From contig NZ_JAJSAR010000001.1 of assembly GCF_021729085.1 (NCBI RefSeq), positions 372,001 through 436,000 of the forward strand: a DNA stretch of 64,000 nt, in the 5' to 3' direction. Both the position numbers and the translations under genes were made by a program. Origin of the DNA: Pseudohongiella sp. O18 (GTDB lineage: Bacteria > Pseudomonadota > Gammaproteobacteria > Pseudomonadales > Pseudohongiellaceae). Below the pieces are notes generated by a model that was not told the DNA's origin, did not search any database, and saw only the letters and a program-made list of their open reading frames with translations. Below, piece after piece: positions 1 to 8,071 of the stretch; the stretch's first letter is position 1; every line of letters starts with the position of its first letter.

Positions 1-354
1 GCCCATCAGGTTCAGCGCCATACTGTGCTGCCATGACAGCTGCCACTGTGAGAACATGTCACCGTCAATGGTCTGATTGGTGAACTGTCCTGCCGCATTC
101 ACCAGAACATCAATCCGCCCCAGCGATGACACAACCTCGTCCATCAGCCGACTGGCCTGCTCTGGCTCAGAGACATCCGCCTGAAACAGCTGATGTCCGG
201 TACCGTCCAGCGTCGTCAGCATCTGCTCTGCTTCTTCGCGGCGACTGCGATAATTGGCGGCGATGATAAACCCGCGTGTCGCCAGCGCCTCTGCGCAGGC
301 CTTGCCGATGCCGGTTGCTGCACCAGTCACCAGTGCCACTTTCTGTTCGTTCAT
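1..354 (-). CDS. SDR family NAD(P)-dependent oxidoreductase (partial, C-terminus outside window)
   Basis: The reading frame is open at the window edge, so only the first 118 residues are visible. They form the N-terminal half of a Rossmann fold: the cofactor-binding TGAATGIG glycine motif lies at about residues 10-17, an acidic DVSEPEQ segment follows, and LVNAAG, the equivalent of the SDR NNAG motif, lies near residue 85. The catalytic Ser-Tyr-Lys residues would be beyond the edge. The start is the ATG behind a GAGA-type ribosome site. The substrate cannot be told from this part; the family reduces or oxidises small carbonyls and alcohols. Confidence 0.85.
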   Translation of the reverse strand, partial: MNEQKVALVTGAATGIGKACAEALATRGFIIAANYRSRREEAEQMLTTLDGTGHQLFQADVSEPEQASRLMDEVVSSLGRIDVLVNAAGQFTNQTIDGDMFSQWQLSWQHSMALNLMG

Positions 355-396
355 ATGCGTATCTCTTTGGTCGTGATTAGTCAGGGCCCTGAACTG

Positions 397-945
397 TCAG
401 AACACTTTCTGCCAGTAGCCAACATCCAGCCAACGCCCTGCCTTGAAGCCAATCTCACGAAAACAGGCAATCTGCGTCATACCCATGGACTCGTGCAATG
501 CGACACTGGCGGCATTGGGCAGTGCAATCCCACCGACGGCCGCATGCACGCCAGCGGCCTGCAGTCGCTCAAACAAATGGGTATACAGCACCCTGCCCAG
601 ACCCTGGCCGTGCCAGTCACGATGCACATAAACCGTTATTTCTACCGAGTACCGATAGGCCACACGCTGCTTCCAGCGCGTTGCATAGGCATATCCCAGA
701 ATCATCCCGACTGACTGTTCGCTACCAGGCTCACCAGCAGACCGTGCAACCAGCCAGGGCAAACCCAGTGCGGCTACATCACTGATCCGACCCGCCATTT
801 CGATTTCAGTGACCGGCTGTTCTTCAAAGGTGATCACTGTATTGGCGACATAGTAGTTATAAATCGCGGCAATCTGCTCCGCATCAACCACCTGGGCCGC
901 TTCAACGAGAATCGGGCGCATCTGTTCTGGGGCGGATTCAGGCAT
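397..945 (-). CDS. GNAT family N-acetyltransferase (phosphinothricin acetyltransferase-like)
   Basis: The 182-residue protein has the layout of the Pat subgroup of GNAT enzymes: IYNYYV near the N-terminus, TFEEQPV, a central VEITVYV strand and the acetyl-CoA loop RDWHGQGLGRVL, then LHESMGM and a terminal W..VGYWQK. It probably acetylates an amino group of a small molecule with acetyl-CoA in the cytoplasm; methionine sulfoximine or phosphinothricin-like compounds are typical of the subgroup, but the substrate is inferred. I chose the ATG at 945, which overlaps the 3' end of the MscS gene by eight bases. The longer frame upstream lies inside that gene. It is the last gene of the 4211-397 operon. 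Confidence 0.85.
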   Translation of the reverse strand: MPESAPEQMRPILVEAAQVVDAEQIAAIYNYYVANTVITFEEQPVTEIEMAGRISDVAALGLPWLVARSAGEPGSEQSVGMILGYAYATRWKQRVAYRYSVEITVYVHRDWHGQGLGRVLYTHLFERLQAAGVHAAVGGIALPNAASVALHESMGMTQIACFREIGFKAGRWLDVGYWQKVF

Positions 946-1942
946 CGGGATCAGCCTTCCCGGCTGGTTTTTTAGTGGTCTTTTTTGCTGGCTGCGAACG
1001 CGCCTGTCTGGTTGACGCCGCAGAGCGTCGCCGCTGTGATGTCTCTGAAACCTGACCGTCCTCGCCTTCCGCTGCAGCATCGTTTAAGGTCTGATCACCT
1101 CGACTGAAGTCTCGACTCAACAGCACGTCCGTCAATATCGACTGTTCCACAAAGCCGCGCTCGCCCGATTTCACCGGCACCCTGACAATCAGATGCACCT
1201 CTCCGGCGGTTGGTACCTGAATTGTTACGCGCGGATCAACGGACGGTACTTCCAGCCCCCGTCGGATGCTGATGCGGTTCATGTAGCGGCGTACCTCTTC
1301 GAGATAACTGCCACAATGCCGCTGTGCCGAGGCCAGAAATGCCTGCTGTGCCTCATACCATTCATCTTCGCGGCGAAAAGGCACGGTAAAGACATGAAAA
1401 ACGTAATCATGCGTAAAGCTTTCATTGATCACCGGATCCGATACGAACATGGAATTCGGGATGACCACGGTGCGCCCGGTGCGCTGATGGGTATATTTGC
1501 CGGGCCCGACTTCCATGATGGTCGTCGCCAGCAGGTTCTGATCAATCACATCGCCACGGAAATCCTTGACCTGTATTCGGTCCCCGAGGTCGAATGAACT
1601 GGAAATGGTTTTCACCATTGAGCCAATCATACAAAGAATCAATTCTTTGGTAGCCACCACAAAGGCTACAGCAATCGCGACGATCGACAGCGCGAGTGTC
1701 CTAAGCTCCTCGCCCCAGATAATGATCAGGCCCAGCGTCAGCAGCAGCACCATTGCACTGCGGGTCTGCACCATCCAGCGGCGCCGCATCTCCGTCGATG
1801 ACACATGTTTGACGATGTAGCGATTGACCAGCGCACGCAGTGCGATGACACCAACGATCAGTATCACCGAACTGGTGATCAGACTCAGCAGAGAGTGTGA
1901 GACTACAAAATTACTGACAGTGGATTGGATCTGCTCCCACAT
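938..1942 (-). CDS. MscS family small-conductance mechanosensitive channel
   Basis: The 334-residue inner-membrane protein has an N-terminal transmembrane helix at about residues 15-38, a second hydrophobic block at 60-110 and the MscS pore-lining helix and beta domain around FDLGDRIQVKDFRGDV, followed by VVIPNSMFVS. MscS proteins open under membrane tension and release solutes during hypo-osmotic shock. The last 35 residues are a very basic, Lys/Arg/Ala-rich tail that is not part of the usual fold. The ATG directly follows the stop codon of the racemase gene (TAAATG), so translation is probably coupled. Confidence 0.88.
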   Translation of the reverse strand: MWEQIQSTVSNFVVSHSLLSLITSSVILIVGVIALRALVNRYIVKHVSSTEMRRRWMVQTRSAMVLLLTLGLIIIWGEELRTLALSIVAIAVAFVVATKELILCMIGSMVKTISSSFDLGDRIQVKDFRGDVIDQNLLATTIMEVGPGKYTHQRTGRTVVIPNSMFVSDPVINESFTHDYVFHVFTVPFRREDEWYEAQQAFLASAQRHCGSYLEEVRRYMNRISIRRGLEVPSVDPRVTIQVPTAGEVHLIVRVPVKSGERGFVEQSILTDVLLSRDFSRGDQTLNDAAAEGEDGQVSETSQRRRSAASTRQARSQPAKKTTKKPAGKADPDA

Positions 1943-2683
1943 TTACTCGCCCACCCTGATGTTCTGTTTGCTGCTGAAAATGTTCAAGGCGTCAGGAACA
2001 ATGGCAGCTTCTACAGCCATGCGCGCGTGAATGGCTGTGGTGTCATACAACGGCACATCAGTATGCTTCGGCTCAACCAGCAAGCCAATTTCCGTACAGC
2101 CAAGAATGACCGCCTGTGCACCCTCTTCAACCAGCTCGTCGATCACAGACAAATACACCTGGCGCGATTCGTTTTTGATCTGACCCAGGCACAGCTCCTG
2201 ATAAATAATGTCATGTACTCGCTTGCAGCCCAGTTGGTTTGGGACAACAACTTCCAGACCGTGATCCTGCAGGCGGCCTTTGTAAAAATCCTGCTCCATG
2301 GTGAACTGCGTTCCAAGCAGGCCAACACGGCTGACGCCAGCAGTTTTGAGCTCCATGGCGGTGGCATCAGCAATGTGCAGCAGGGGCAGTGACACGCGCG
2401 CCTGAATCTGCGGCGCCACTTTGTGCATGGTGTTGGTACAGATAAGTATGAAGTCAGCCCCCGCACGCTCAAGAGCCTCGGCAGCCTCTGACAGAATGAC
2501 GGCAGTTTCGTCCCAGTTGCCAGCATGCTGCAGCGCTTCGATCTCTGCAAAATCAACACTGATCATGGCAATCCTGGCCGAGTGCAAACCTCCAAGGTGC
2601 TGGCGAACACCCTCATTGAGGGCGCGATAGTAAGTCTGGGTCGATTCCCAGCTCATACCGCCCAATAATCCGATGGTCTTCAT
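1943..2683 (-). CDS. Aspartate/glutamate racemase family protein
   Basis: The 246-residue protein belongs to the cofactor-independent Asp/Glu racemase superfamily. The start MKTIGLLGGMSWEST is typical of the YgeA/aspartate racemase branch. Two catalytic cysteines are visible, in LICTNTMHK near residue 82 and in ILGCTEIGLL near residue 196; such enzymes use one Cys on each face of the substrate. The start codon overlaps the stop of the upstream asparaginase by four bases (ATGA). Together the pair suggests handling of aspartate or asparagine stereoisomers; the exact substrate is inferred. Confidence 0.88.
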   Translation of the reverse strand: MKTIGLLGGMSWESTQTYYRALNEGVRQHLGGLHSARIAMISVDFAEIEALQHAGNWDETAVILSEAAEALERAGADFILICTNTMHKVAPQIQARVSLPLLHIADATAMELKTAGVSRVGLLGTQFTMEQDFYKGRLQDHGLEVVVPNQLGCKRVHDIIYQELCLGQIKNESRQVYLSVIDELVEEGAQAVILGCTEIGLLVEPKHTDVPLYDTTAIHARMAVEAAIVPDALNIFSSKQNIRVGE

Positions 2684-3705
2684 ACCGTCATTTCCCCCGC
2701 CAGTGGATGTCGCGCATATCTGGCGATCTCTTCAGCATCATAACCGCAGGCAATCAGATAATACAGTTTGGTGACTGCCGCCTCAGTCGTCAAATCATGT
2801 CCGCAGATGGCACCTGCACTGGCCAGACCACTGCCAGCAGCGTAGCGAGTGAAATCCACCACACCATCCAGCGGCTGCGACACGACCAGCACAACAATAC
2901 CGCTCGCTACAGCCTTGCGCACGGCGTCAAGGAATGCGGGATCACGCGATGGACCTGTACCTGCACCGTAGGCGGTAAGCACAATAGCCCGCAGGCCCGG
3001 CATGGACGCGACGGCAGAAAAAAGCTTGTCACTGATCCCCGGGAACAATTGCAGCACGGCGACGGCATCATTAGCAGGAACGTCGATGGCCTTATTGGTG
3101 GGCTGTTTGCCAATGACCTGCCGGCGTGCACCCGGGTAACGAATCTCGATACCAATCTGGCCAAGCGGCGGGAACCGTGGTGAATCGAAGGCGTCGTAGG
3201 CCCTGGCGGAAACCTTGGTGACACGACAGCCACGCAAAATCCGTGGTCCGAATACAACACAGACCTGAGCCTGTTGAGCCGGCATAGTGCAGGCAACTTC
3301 GATTGCCGAGATCAGATTGCTGCGTGCATCACTGCGGGGAAAACCAAATGGTAGCTGGGCGCCAGTCACCACCACTGGCTTTCCCCAGCGGCGCACAAAA
3401 AAGCTTAACGCGGAACTTGTGTAGGCCAGCGTGTCGGTGCCGTGCAGCACAACAAAACCATCGTAGCTGTCGTAGCGCGACTCGATATCCGCAGCCAGCT
3501 TTATCCAGAGCGCCGGCGTCATGTCCGCGCTGTCGATCAGCGGATCGTATACAAGCACATCAAGTTCCGGCGCGTGGCGCTGGAAGGCCGGCCCGAGCTC
3601 GGCAAGCGCACGCATGTCTGTGGCCAGGTCGCCTGCCGGAGTCAGACCTGACGGTGTCTGTTTCATGCCGATGGTGCCACCGGTATAAATGATGAGTATC
3701 TTCAT
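2680..3705 (-). CDS. ansA: Type I (cytoplasmic) L-asparaginase
   Basis: The 341-residue protein starts MKILIIYTGGTIGM, containing the first catalytic threonine of the asparaginase family. HGTDTLAYTSSALSF near residue 90 carries the second Thr-Asp pair. There is no signal peptide, which fits the cytoplasmic type I group that hydrolyses L-asparagine to aspartate and ammonia. The chosen ATG overlaps the stop of the glycosylase gene by four bases; the longer frame would lie within that gene. It overlaps the downstream racemase in the same way, so these genes are one transcription unit. Confidence 0.9.
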   Translation of the reverse strand: MKILIIYTGGTIGMKQTPSGLTPAGDLATDMRALAELGPAFQRHAPELDVLVYDPLIDSADMTPALWIKLAADIESRYDSYDGFVVLHGTDTLAYTSSALSFFVRRWGKPVVVTGAQLPFGFPRSDARSNLISAIEVACTMPAQQAQVCVVFGPRILRGCRVTKVSARAYDAFDSPRFPPLGQIGIEIRYPGARRQVIGKQPTNKAIDVPANDAVAVLQLFPGISDKLFSAVASMPGLRAIVLTAYGAGTGPSRDPAFLDAVRKAVASGIVVLVVSQPLDGVVDFTRYAAGSGLASAGAICGHDLTTEAAVTKLYYLIACGYDAEEIARYARHPLAGEMTV

Positions 3706-4211
3706 TGTTTTAACAGAGCCTGCTGCCATTGCTGGCATTTTTCCTCAAAGCGCATGGCCGCATGCGCCGGGCTGGTTGACGGCAATACCTGCCATTCGAT
3801 TTCCCGTGCCCGCGGCAGTTCCTGCAGTACATGGCGACGATACAATCTGGCGGCCGCCTGACCGTTCAGACACACCCTGTGAATTTGCGGGCACGATACA
3901 AACAGCGAACCAAAGTCGTTCACCTCGACGGTATCACTGACGATGTCGCTGTCCAGGCTGGTTGTTCTGACACATCGATGCACCACATCCCACAGTGCCA
4001 CCTTGTGCTGGAGTAGCGAATCCACCCGCCGCTCATAAGGCTGATTGGCGTCAAAGCCGAACACCTGGGCCATGATTGGCCAGAAAGCGTTGCGCGGGTG
4101 CGCGTAGTACTCGCTGGCGTCCAGTGACGCCCGCCCCGGCATGCTGCCAAGCACCAGGATGGTGGCCTGATCTGTAAAACGGGGCGGAAAACCAATCAGC
4201 TTTTCAGTCAC
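3702..4211 (-). CDS. DNA-deoxyinosine glycosylase (uracil-DNA glycosylase superfamily)
   Basis: The 169-residue protein matches the hypoxanthine-DNA glycosylase branch of the UDG superfamily (family 6): LVLGSMPGRASLD near residue 20, YYAHPRNAFWPIM at about 36-48, and a later LNGQAAARLYRR. Known members excise hypoxanthine formed by adenine deamination from DNA. It begins with GTG, and I see no strong ribosome site. It is the first gene of a tightly packed operon with asparaginase and the racemase; a functional link is not obvious, although all three concern deamination chemistry. Confidence 0.85.
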   Translation of the reverse strand: MTEKLIGFPPRFTDQATILVLGSMPGRASLDASEYYAHPRNAFWPIMAQVFGFDANQPYERRVDSLLQHKVALWDVVHRCVRTTSLDSDIVSDTVEVNDFGSLFVSCPQIHRVCLNGQAAARLYRRHVLQELPRAREIEWQVLPSTSPAHAAMRFEEKCQQWQQALLKQ

Positions 4212-4250
4212 TGCGGCGCCAGGTGATACATTTGAGCCCGCTGCTCTCGC

Positions 4251-4826
4251 TTACTGCGGACGGTTGAAACGCCCGATGTACACTGATTTGCCAAGAACGT
4301 GCCCCTCCATCGCCGCCATCACGCGATCACGCATTTCCAGCGGGTCGTCGCTGTACTCCAGATCCAGTGTGGTATCCAGCGCAAATACTTCGAACATATA
4401 GTGATGCCTGGGGCGCGTCGCTGGCGCACCTGGCCCCCGGTAAACGCGACCGGTTGCACTGACCTGATAGGCACCGTTGGGCAACTGCATCCCTTCCGGC
4501 TGATCCTCTGCAAGCCCTGTTGCATCACCTGGAAGGTTCCAGACAACCCAGTGGGCCTGATTGCGGGCACCCTGGTTTGGTGCGAAGTCGAGGTCTTCCA
4601 TATTAACCACAAAACTCTGGGTTCCGGCCGGCGCATTGACCCAGCTCAGCTGCGGTGAGGTACCACCGCCGGGAGCGGCATCCGGTGCAGCCTGGGAGAA
4701 TCTCACCGGAATGTCACCACCATCATCAAAACCATGGACGGTCAGTACAAAGTTCTGGGCATTGGCAAAAGCGCTGACACCCAGCCACATCACTGTTGTC
4801 AAAACGATCTTACTCATTTTCTTCAT
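4251..4826 (-). CDS. YbhB/YbcL family Raf kinase inhibitor-like protein, exported
   Basis: The 191-residue protein has a signal peptide (MKKMSKIVLTTVMW..., cleavage after about ANAQ) and then the phosphatidylethanolamine-binding-protein fold: GGGTSPQLSW, the DLDFAP segment, AHWVVWNLP and a GPGAPATRPRHHYMF segment equivalent to the ligand-site GPCPP and HRY motifs. Periplasmic location is likely. The bacterial members have no well-established function. An AAGGAG ribosome site lies just upstream of the ATG. Confidence 0.88.
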   Translation of the reverse strand: MKKMSKIVLTTVMWLGVSAFANAQNFVLTVHGFDDGGDIPVRFSQAAPDAAPGGGTSPQLSWVNAPAGTQSFVVNMEDLDFAPNQGARNQAHWVVWNLPGDATGLAEDQPEGMQLPNGAYQVSATGRVYRGPGAPATRPRHHYMFEVFALDTTLDLEYSDDPLEMRDRVMAAMEGHVLGKSVYIGRFNRPQ

Positions 4827-4873
4827 AACAACTCTCCTTGCTCATTATTATTGGATCAATGTCTGTTCTGGCA

Positions 4874-5506
4874 TTAAGTCTTACTCTCACTTGCATCCGG
4901 GGTTTCCCAGTCACAACGCACCTTTTGCAGTTCGTTGCGCCAGGCATCCGCGTCTCCATAATCGAAAAATCGCTGCTCGCGATCATGGACGCCACGAGCG
5001 CGCTGGGCGTGCTTTATCGGACACCAGTACTGCTCCGTTCGAGCAATAATCTCGCGGGCGTAGGCGATCATGCCGTTGCCATACTCACAGTACAGGCAGT
5101 TGATCTTCTGTATGGTATTCAGATAAGGCAGCCGATGTCTGTCAATGACAATATATTCACTGCGCACAACCCGTGGGATCTTGTAGATTCGAAAGCAGAT
5201 GTGCTGGTAAAGCGTGATTGTAATATCCAGAAGCACCAACGGAATGATCATGCCATAGATGACGGGAGAAGACAGGATCTTGCCAATCGGGGCGCGCGCT
5301 ATAAACCGCAGACTTCCGAGTCGTTCCTGTTGGTGAAGCTTGCGTATGTTGCGATCGAAAACAACCCGTCCACGCTTGAGTGTGTAGTTGAATTGTTCCC
5401 GTTTACCCTCAAGCAGGCGATCAATCTCGGCTTCCACCTCATCGCGTGTCTGCCTGAGTTGTCGCAACAAGTCGTCAAGTTTATCCTGTGCAGCCATAAC
5501 ACTCAC
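4874..5506 (-). CDS. Conserved hypothetical membrane protein with C-terminal Cys-bearing domain
   Basis: I do not recognise a named family. The 210-residue protein begins with a charged helical segment rich in Glu and Arg (residues 1-50), followed by hydrophobic stretches at about 75-105 (PVIYGMIIPLVLLDITITLY). The C-terminal soluble part contains CLYCEYGNG and a third Cys in YWCPIKHA, an arrangement that could bind a metal. The frame begins with GTG behind AGGA; an ATG three codons on is an alternative start. It sits alone between the Mla operon and the YbhB-like gene. Confidence 0.65.
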   Translation of the reverse strand: MSVMAAQDKLDDLLRQLRQTRDEVEAEIDRLLEGKREQFNYTLKRGRVVFDRNIRKLHQQERLGSLRFIARAPIGKILSSPVIYGMIIPLVLLDITITLYQHICFRIYKIPRVVRSEYIVIDRHRLPYLNTIQKINCLYCEYGNGMIAYAREIIARTEQYWCPIKHAQRARGVHDREQRFFDYGDADAWRNELQKVRCDWETPDASESKT

Positions 5507-5545
5507 TCGCAGTCCTGCGTTGTTGTTACAGGGTCTTTACTTCAA

Positions 5546-6388
5546 TCAGGCAGCGCGACACTGGATCGGTGCCCGACGACCAATCTCGAGCCTTAGCTCG
5601 TCACCCTGGCCACGCACCGCAGTCGGACCATTGGTGTAATGAAAACCAGACGCAGTGCGCTGCTGTTGTAGTTCATGCGTCTCGCCTTGCCTGACCAGCA
5701 CGGCAACACCCTGCAATGCAAAGAAGCGAACTTCTATCTCTTCACCGTTTTCACAGGAAAATGACACCCGGCGCTGTGCGGTCGGCTCCCCTGTTGCACC
5801 CGGCTGCGACTGCAGGACTACCCAGTCAATCAGATCACGTGCCAGTCTGTCAGCAGCTGCACCCAGCGCGCGTGTCGACTCTGCCGGCTCAATTGTGTTC
5901 AACGGCTCACGTTCTTCGAAGCGGCGGCTGGCAATGATTCGTCGATCGGACGTGCTGATCAACAAGGCATCATATTGAATCAGGGCCTGCGGGCTGGCAC
6001 CGTCTTCGATCTGAAACGCGCGCAGCATGCCGCCCAGCTCCAGGCGCGACTGCAGTCCTTCGCTGGCAGCACTGAGACCAGCCACGCGGCCGTCACGCCA
6101 GAAAGCATCCAGCACCCAGTCTCGCCACAGCAGTGGCACGGGCGCTATCCAGCGCGCCTGTGGCAAGGCCTGGATCTGACCATTCGACAGTGCCACCAGC
6201 ATACGGCTACCACTCAGCGCCTCACTGGTCACCGGGCGATCAATGCGCAGACTGTCGACGCCGTCACCACCGGTTGCCGTTCGCACTGTGCTGGCCGGGA
6301 GTTCATAGAGATCAATTGGTTCGCGTTCGGGCAACACATTACAGGCCCCCAGGAACATTATAAGTGCTAGGGTAAAAATGTTTCTCAT
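5546..6388 (-). CDS. ABC-type transport auxiliary lipoprotein (PqiC/LptE-like, MCE-associated)
   Basis: The 280-residue protein starts with a lipoprotein signal ending in the lipobox LGAC, so Cys16 is probably lipidated. The following DLYELP and the repeated strands fit the auxiliary lipoprotein family that accompanies MCE transporters (PqiC type). The last 85 residues form an extra module (FSCENGEEIEVRF ... GQGDELRLEIG) that resembles the MliC lysozyme-inhibitor fold, but this is tentative. The start overlaps the stop of the MlaD-like gene by four bases. It is the last gene of the operon and probably acts at the outer membrane. Confidence 0.82.
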   Translation of the reverse strand: MRNIFTLALIMFLGACNVLPEREPIDLYELPASTVRTATGGDGVDSLRIDRPVTSEALSGSRMLVALSNGQIQALPQARWIAPVPLLWRDWVLDAFWRDGRVAGLSAASEGLQSRLELGGMLRAFQIEDGASPQALIQYDALLISTSDRRIIASRRFEEREPLNTIEPAESTRALGAAADRLARDLIDWVVLQSQPGATGEPTAQRRVSFSCENGEEIEVRFFALQGVAVLVRQGETHELQQQRTASGFHYTNGPTAVRGQGDELRLEIGRRAPIQCRAA

Positions 6389-7302
6389 GGCTGGTATTCC
6401 CGGATATTGTCACTACCCAGCACAAAATTGGCGGGGTCATCAGAGATGCGGCGGGTGATGGCATCAACATTGTTCAGAATGCTGCGCAGCTCGCGCATGG
6501 CTGGTCCCAGTTCAGCAAAACTTTGGGCACCGGCGCGCAGCGCTGGTTCACTTTCCCGCAGCATTTGATTCAATTGCTCGCTTGTCATTCTAAGTTCGGC
6601 GATTGCATCACTGGCGCTACCCAGCATGGGCTCCTCGTAACGATCCAGAGTGGCATCGACACGCTGCATCAACTCATTCATCGCGCGGGCACCATCAGCC
6701 AGATCGCTTATACCCGAGCGCACATTATCCTGCTGATCCGCCAGCGCGCCCGTAACAGCCTCCACATTGTCGAGCACACTCGATATGCGTTGCGCATTTT
6801 CTTCTGAGAGCAGGCTGTTGGCGCGCTCCAGCAATGTCGACATATCCAGCAACAGTTGCTCACTGGTCAAGCGTAATTGCGCAAGCGAGGAAGCCGTCGC
6901 TTCGATGACGGGCATGTCGCCATTGTCGGCGGTCAGTCGCGGGCTTTCCGGCAGCCCCTGACTCAGTTCAATGGAAGACGCACCGGTCACATTCAGCAGT
7001 GTCTGCCTGGCTTCTGTGTCCACTTTGATGGGCGTGTCGGCTTCAACCCAGATACGGGCGCGAACAATGCGTGGGTCTACTGGGTCAAGATCCAGCCGCT
7101 CGACAGCGCCGACACGGATGCCGCTGTACTGCACCGGGCTGCCGACCGACAGTCCGGATACGGGCTCGCGAAACAGTACCTGATAGTAGTCTATTTCCCG
7201 GTCGGCGCCGGCACCGGTTATCCACAATGCAAAGCCCAGCAAGGCAGCACCTGCACCCAGGGTGAACAGGCCAACCAGAATATAGTGTGCCCGCGTTTCC
7301 AT
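6385..7302 (-). CDS. mlaD: MlaD family MCE protein (lipid-binding subunit of ABC transporter)
   Basis: The 305-residue protein has one N-terminal transmembrane helix (residues 8-30, YILVGLFTLGAGAALLGFAL) followed by a single MCE domain with VGSPVQYSGIRVGAVERL at about 55-72. A long helical segment then runs to the C-terminus, as in MlaD-like proteins that form a periplasmic hexameric ring or tube for phospholipids. It is longer than E. coli MlaD (about 183 residues) because of this tail. Its ATG shares one base with the stop codon of the ATPase gene. Confidence 0.87.
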   Translation of the reverse strand: METRAHYILVGLFTLGAGAALLGFALWITGAGADREIDYYQVLFREPVSGLSVGSPVQYSGIRVGAVERLDLDPVDPRIVRARIWVEADTPIKVDTEARQTLLNVTGASSIELSQGLPESPRLTADNGDMPVIEATASSLAQLRLTSEQLLLDMSTLLERANSLLSEENAQRISSVLDNVEAVTGALADQQDNVRSGISDLADGARAMNELMQRVDATLDRYEEPMLGSASDAIAELRMTSEQLNQMLRESEPALRAGAQSFAELGPAMRELRSILNNVDAITRRISDDPANFVLGSDNIREYQP

Positions 7303-8069
7303 CAGTTCCCTCGCTCGTTGGCAGCAACGGCGGCTGCCGCTGCACGGCCTCTCGGCCCATGAAAATATTCCTGAATCCAGGCGTCATCCACAGCCGCAAC
7401 CACATCCAGTGTATCGTTAACCAGGACTCGTTTTTGCGACAGGACAGCCACCCGGTCACAGGCAGTGTACAACGTATCCAGATCGTGTGTAATGAGGAAG
7501 ACAGTCAGGTCAAACGCGTCCCGGACGGTAACCAGCAATCGGTCGAAGGCAGCAGCACCGATTGGGTCAAGACCGGCAGTGGGTTCATCCAGAAACAGAA
7601 TGTCCGGATCCAGCGCCAGCGCGCGGGCCAGCGCCGCTCGTTTGACCATGCCACCGGAAAGATCTGAGGGCAGCAATTGCGCGGCATGTTCGGGCAAGCC
7701 GGCCAGCGCAATCTTGACCCGGGCAATGTCATTGGCATCTGCTCGCGACAAACCGATGGTTTCTATCAATGGCAACGCGACGTTTTCTTCAACAGTCAGC
7801 GACGAGTACAGGGCACCGCGCTGAAACAGCACACCGATGCGGGGCTCCATATCGGCTGATTTTCCAATCAGGGACACCGTACCCGCATTAGGTTGATGCA
7901 GACCTGCAATCGACCTCAGCAACACTGACTTGCCGGCACCAGAACCACCAACGACTCCCAGGATTTCGCCGCGCCGCACGTCAAGATCCAGATTCTGGTG
8001 CACAACATGGGTGCCAAACCGGTTCTCCAGCCCGCGCACTGTGATCACTGAGGTTTCAGACGAACTCAT
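7302..8069 (-). CDS. mlaF: MlaF-like ABC transporter ATP-binding protein
   Basis: The ATPase contains Walker A GGSGAGKS, the signature LSGGMVKRAALARA and Walker B ILFLDEPTAGLDP, followed by a switch histidine in FLITHD. The 'SGGMxKR' form of the signature is typical of MlaF/Ttg2A. It powers lipid movement together with the MlaE-like permease. I chose the ATG two bases after the permease stop, which has a GGGA ribosome site; another ATG three codons upstream is possible. The longer frame lies inside the permease gene. Confidence 0.9.
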   Translation of the reverse strand: MSSSETSVITVRGLENRFGTHVVHQNLDLDVRRGEILGVVGGSGAGKSVLLRSIAGLHQPNAGTVSLIGKSADMEPRIGVLFQRGALYSSLTVEENVALPLIETIGLSRADANDIARVKIALAGLPEHAAQLLPSDLSGGMVKRAALARALALDPDILFLDEPTAGLDPIGAAAFDRLLVTVRDAFDLTVFLITHDLDTLYTACDRVAVLSQKRVLVNDTLDVVAAVDDAWIQEYFHGPRGRAAAAAVAANERGN

Positions 8070-8071
8070 CT

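Noticed and set aside
4838-5596. A 252-codon plus-strand frame opposite the hypothetical membrane protein
   Set aside because: Both strands are open here, but the minus strand has a ribosome site, membrane helices and fits the minus-strand gene order.
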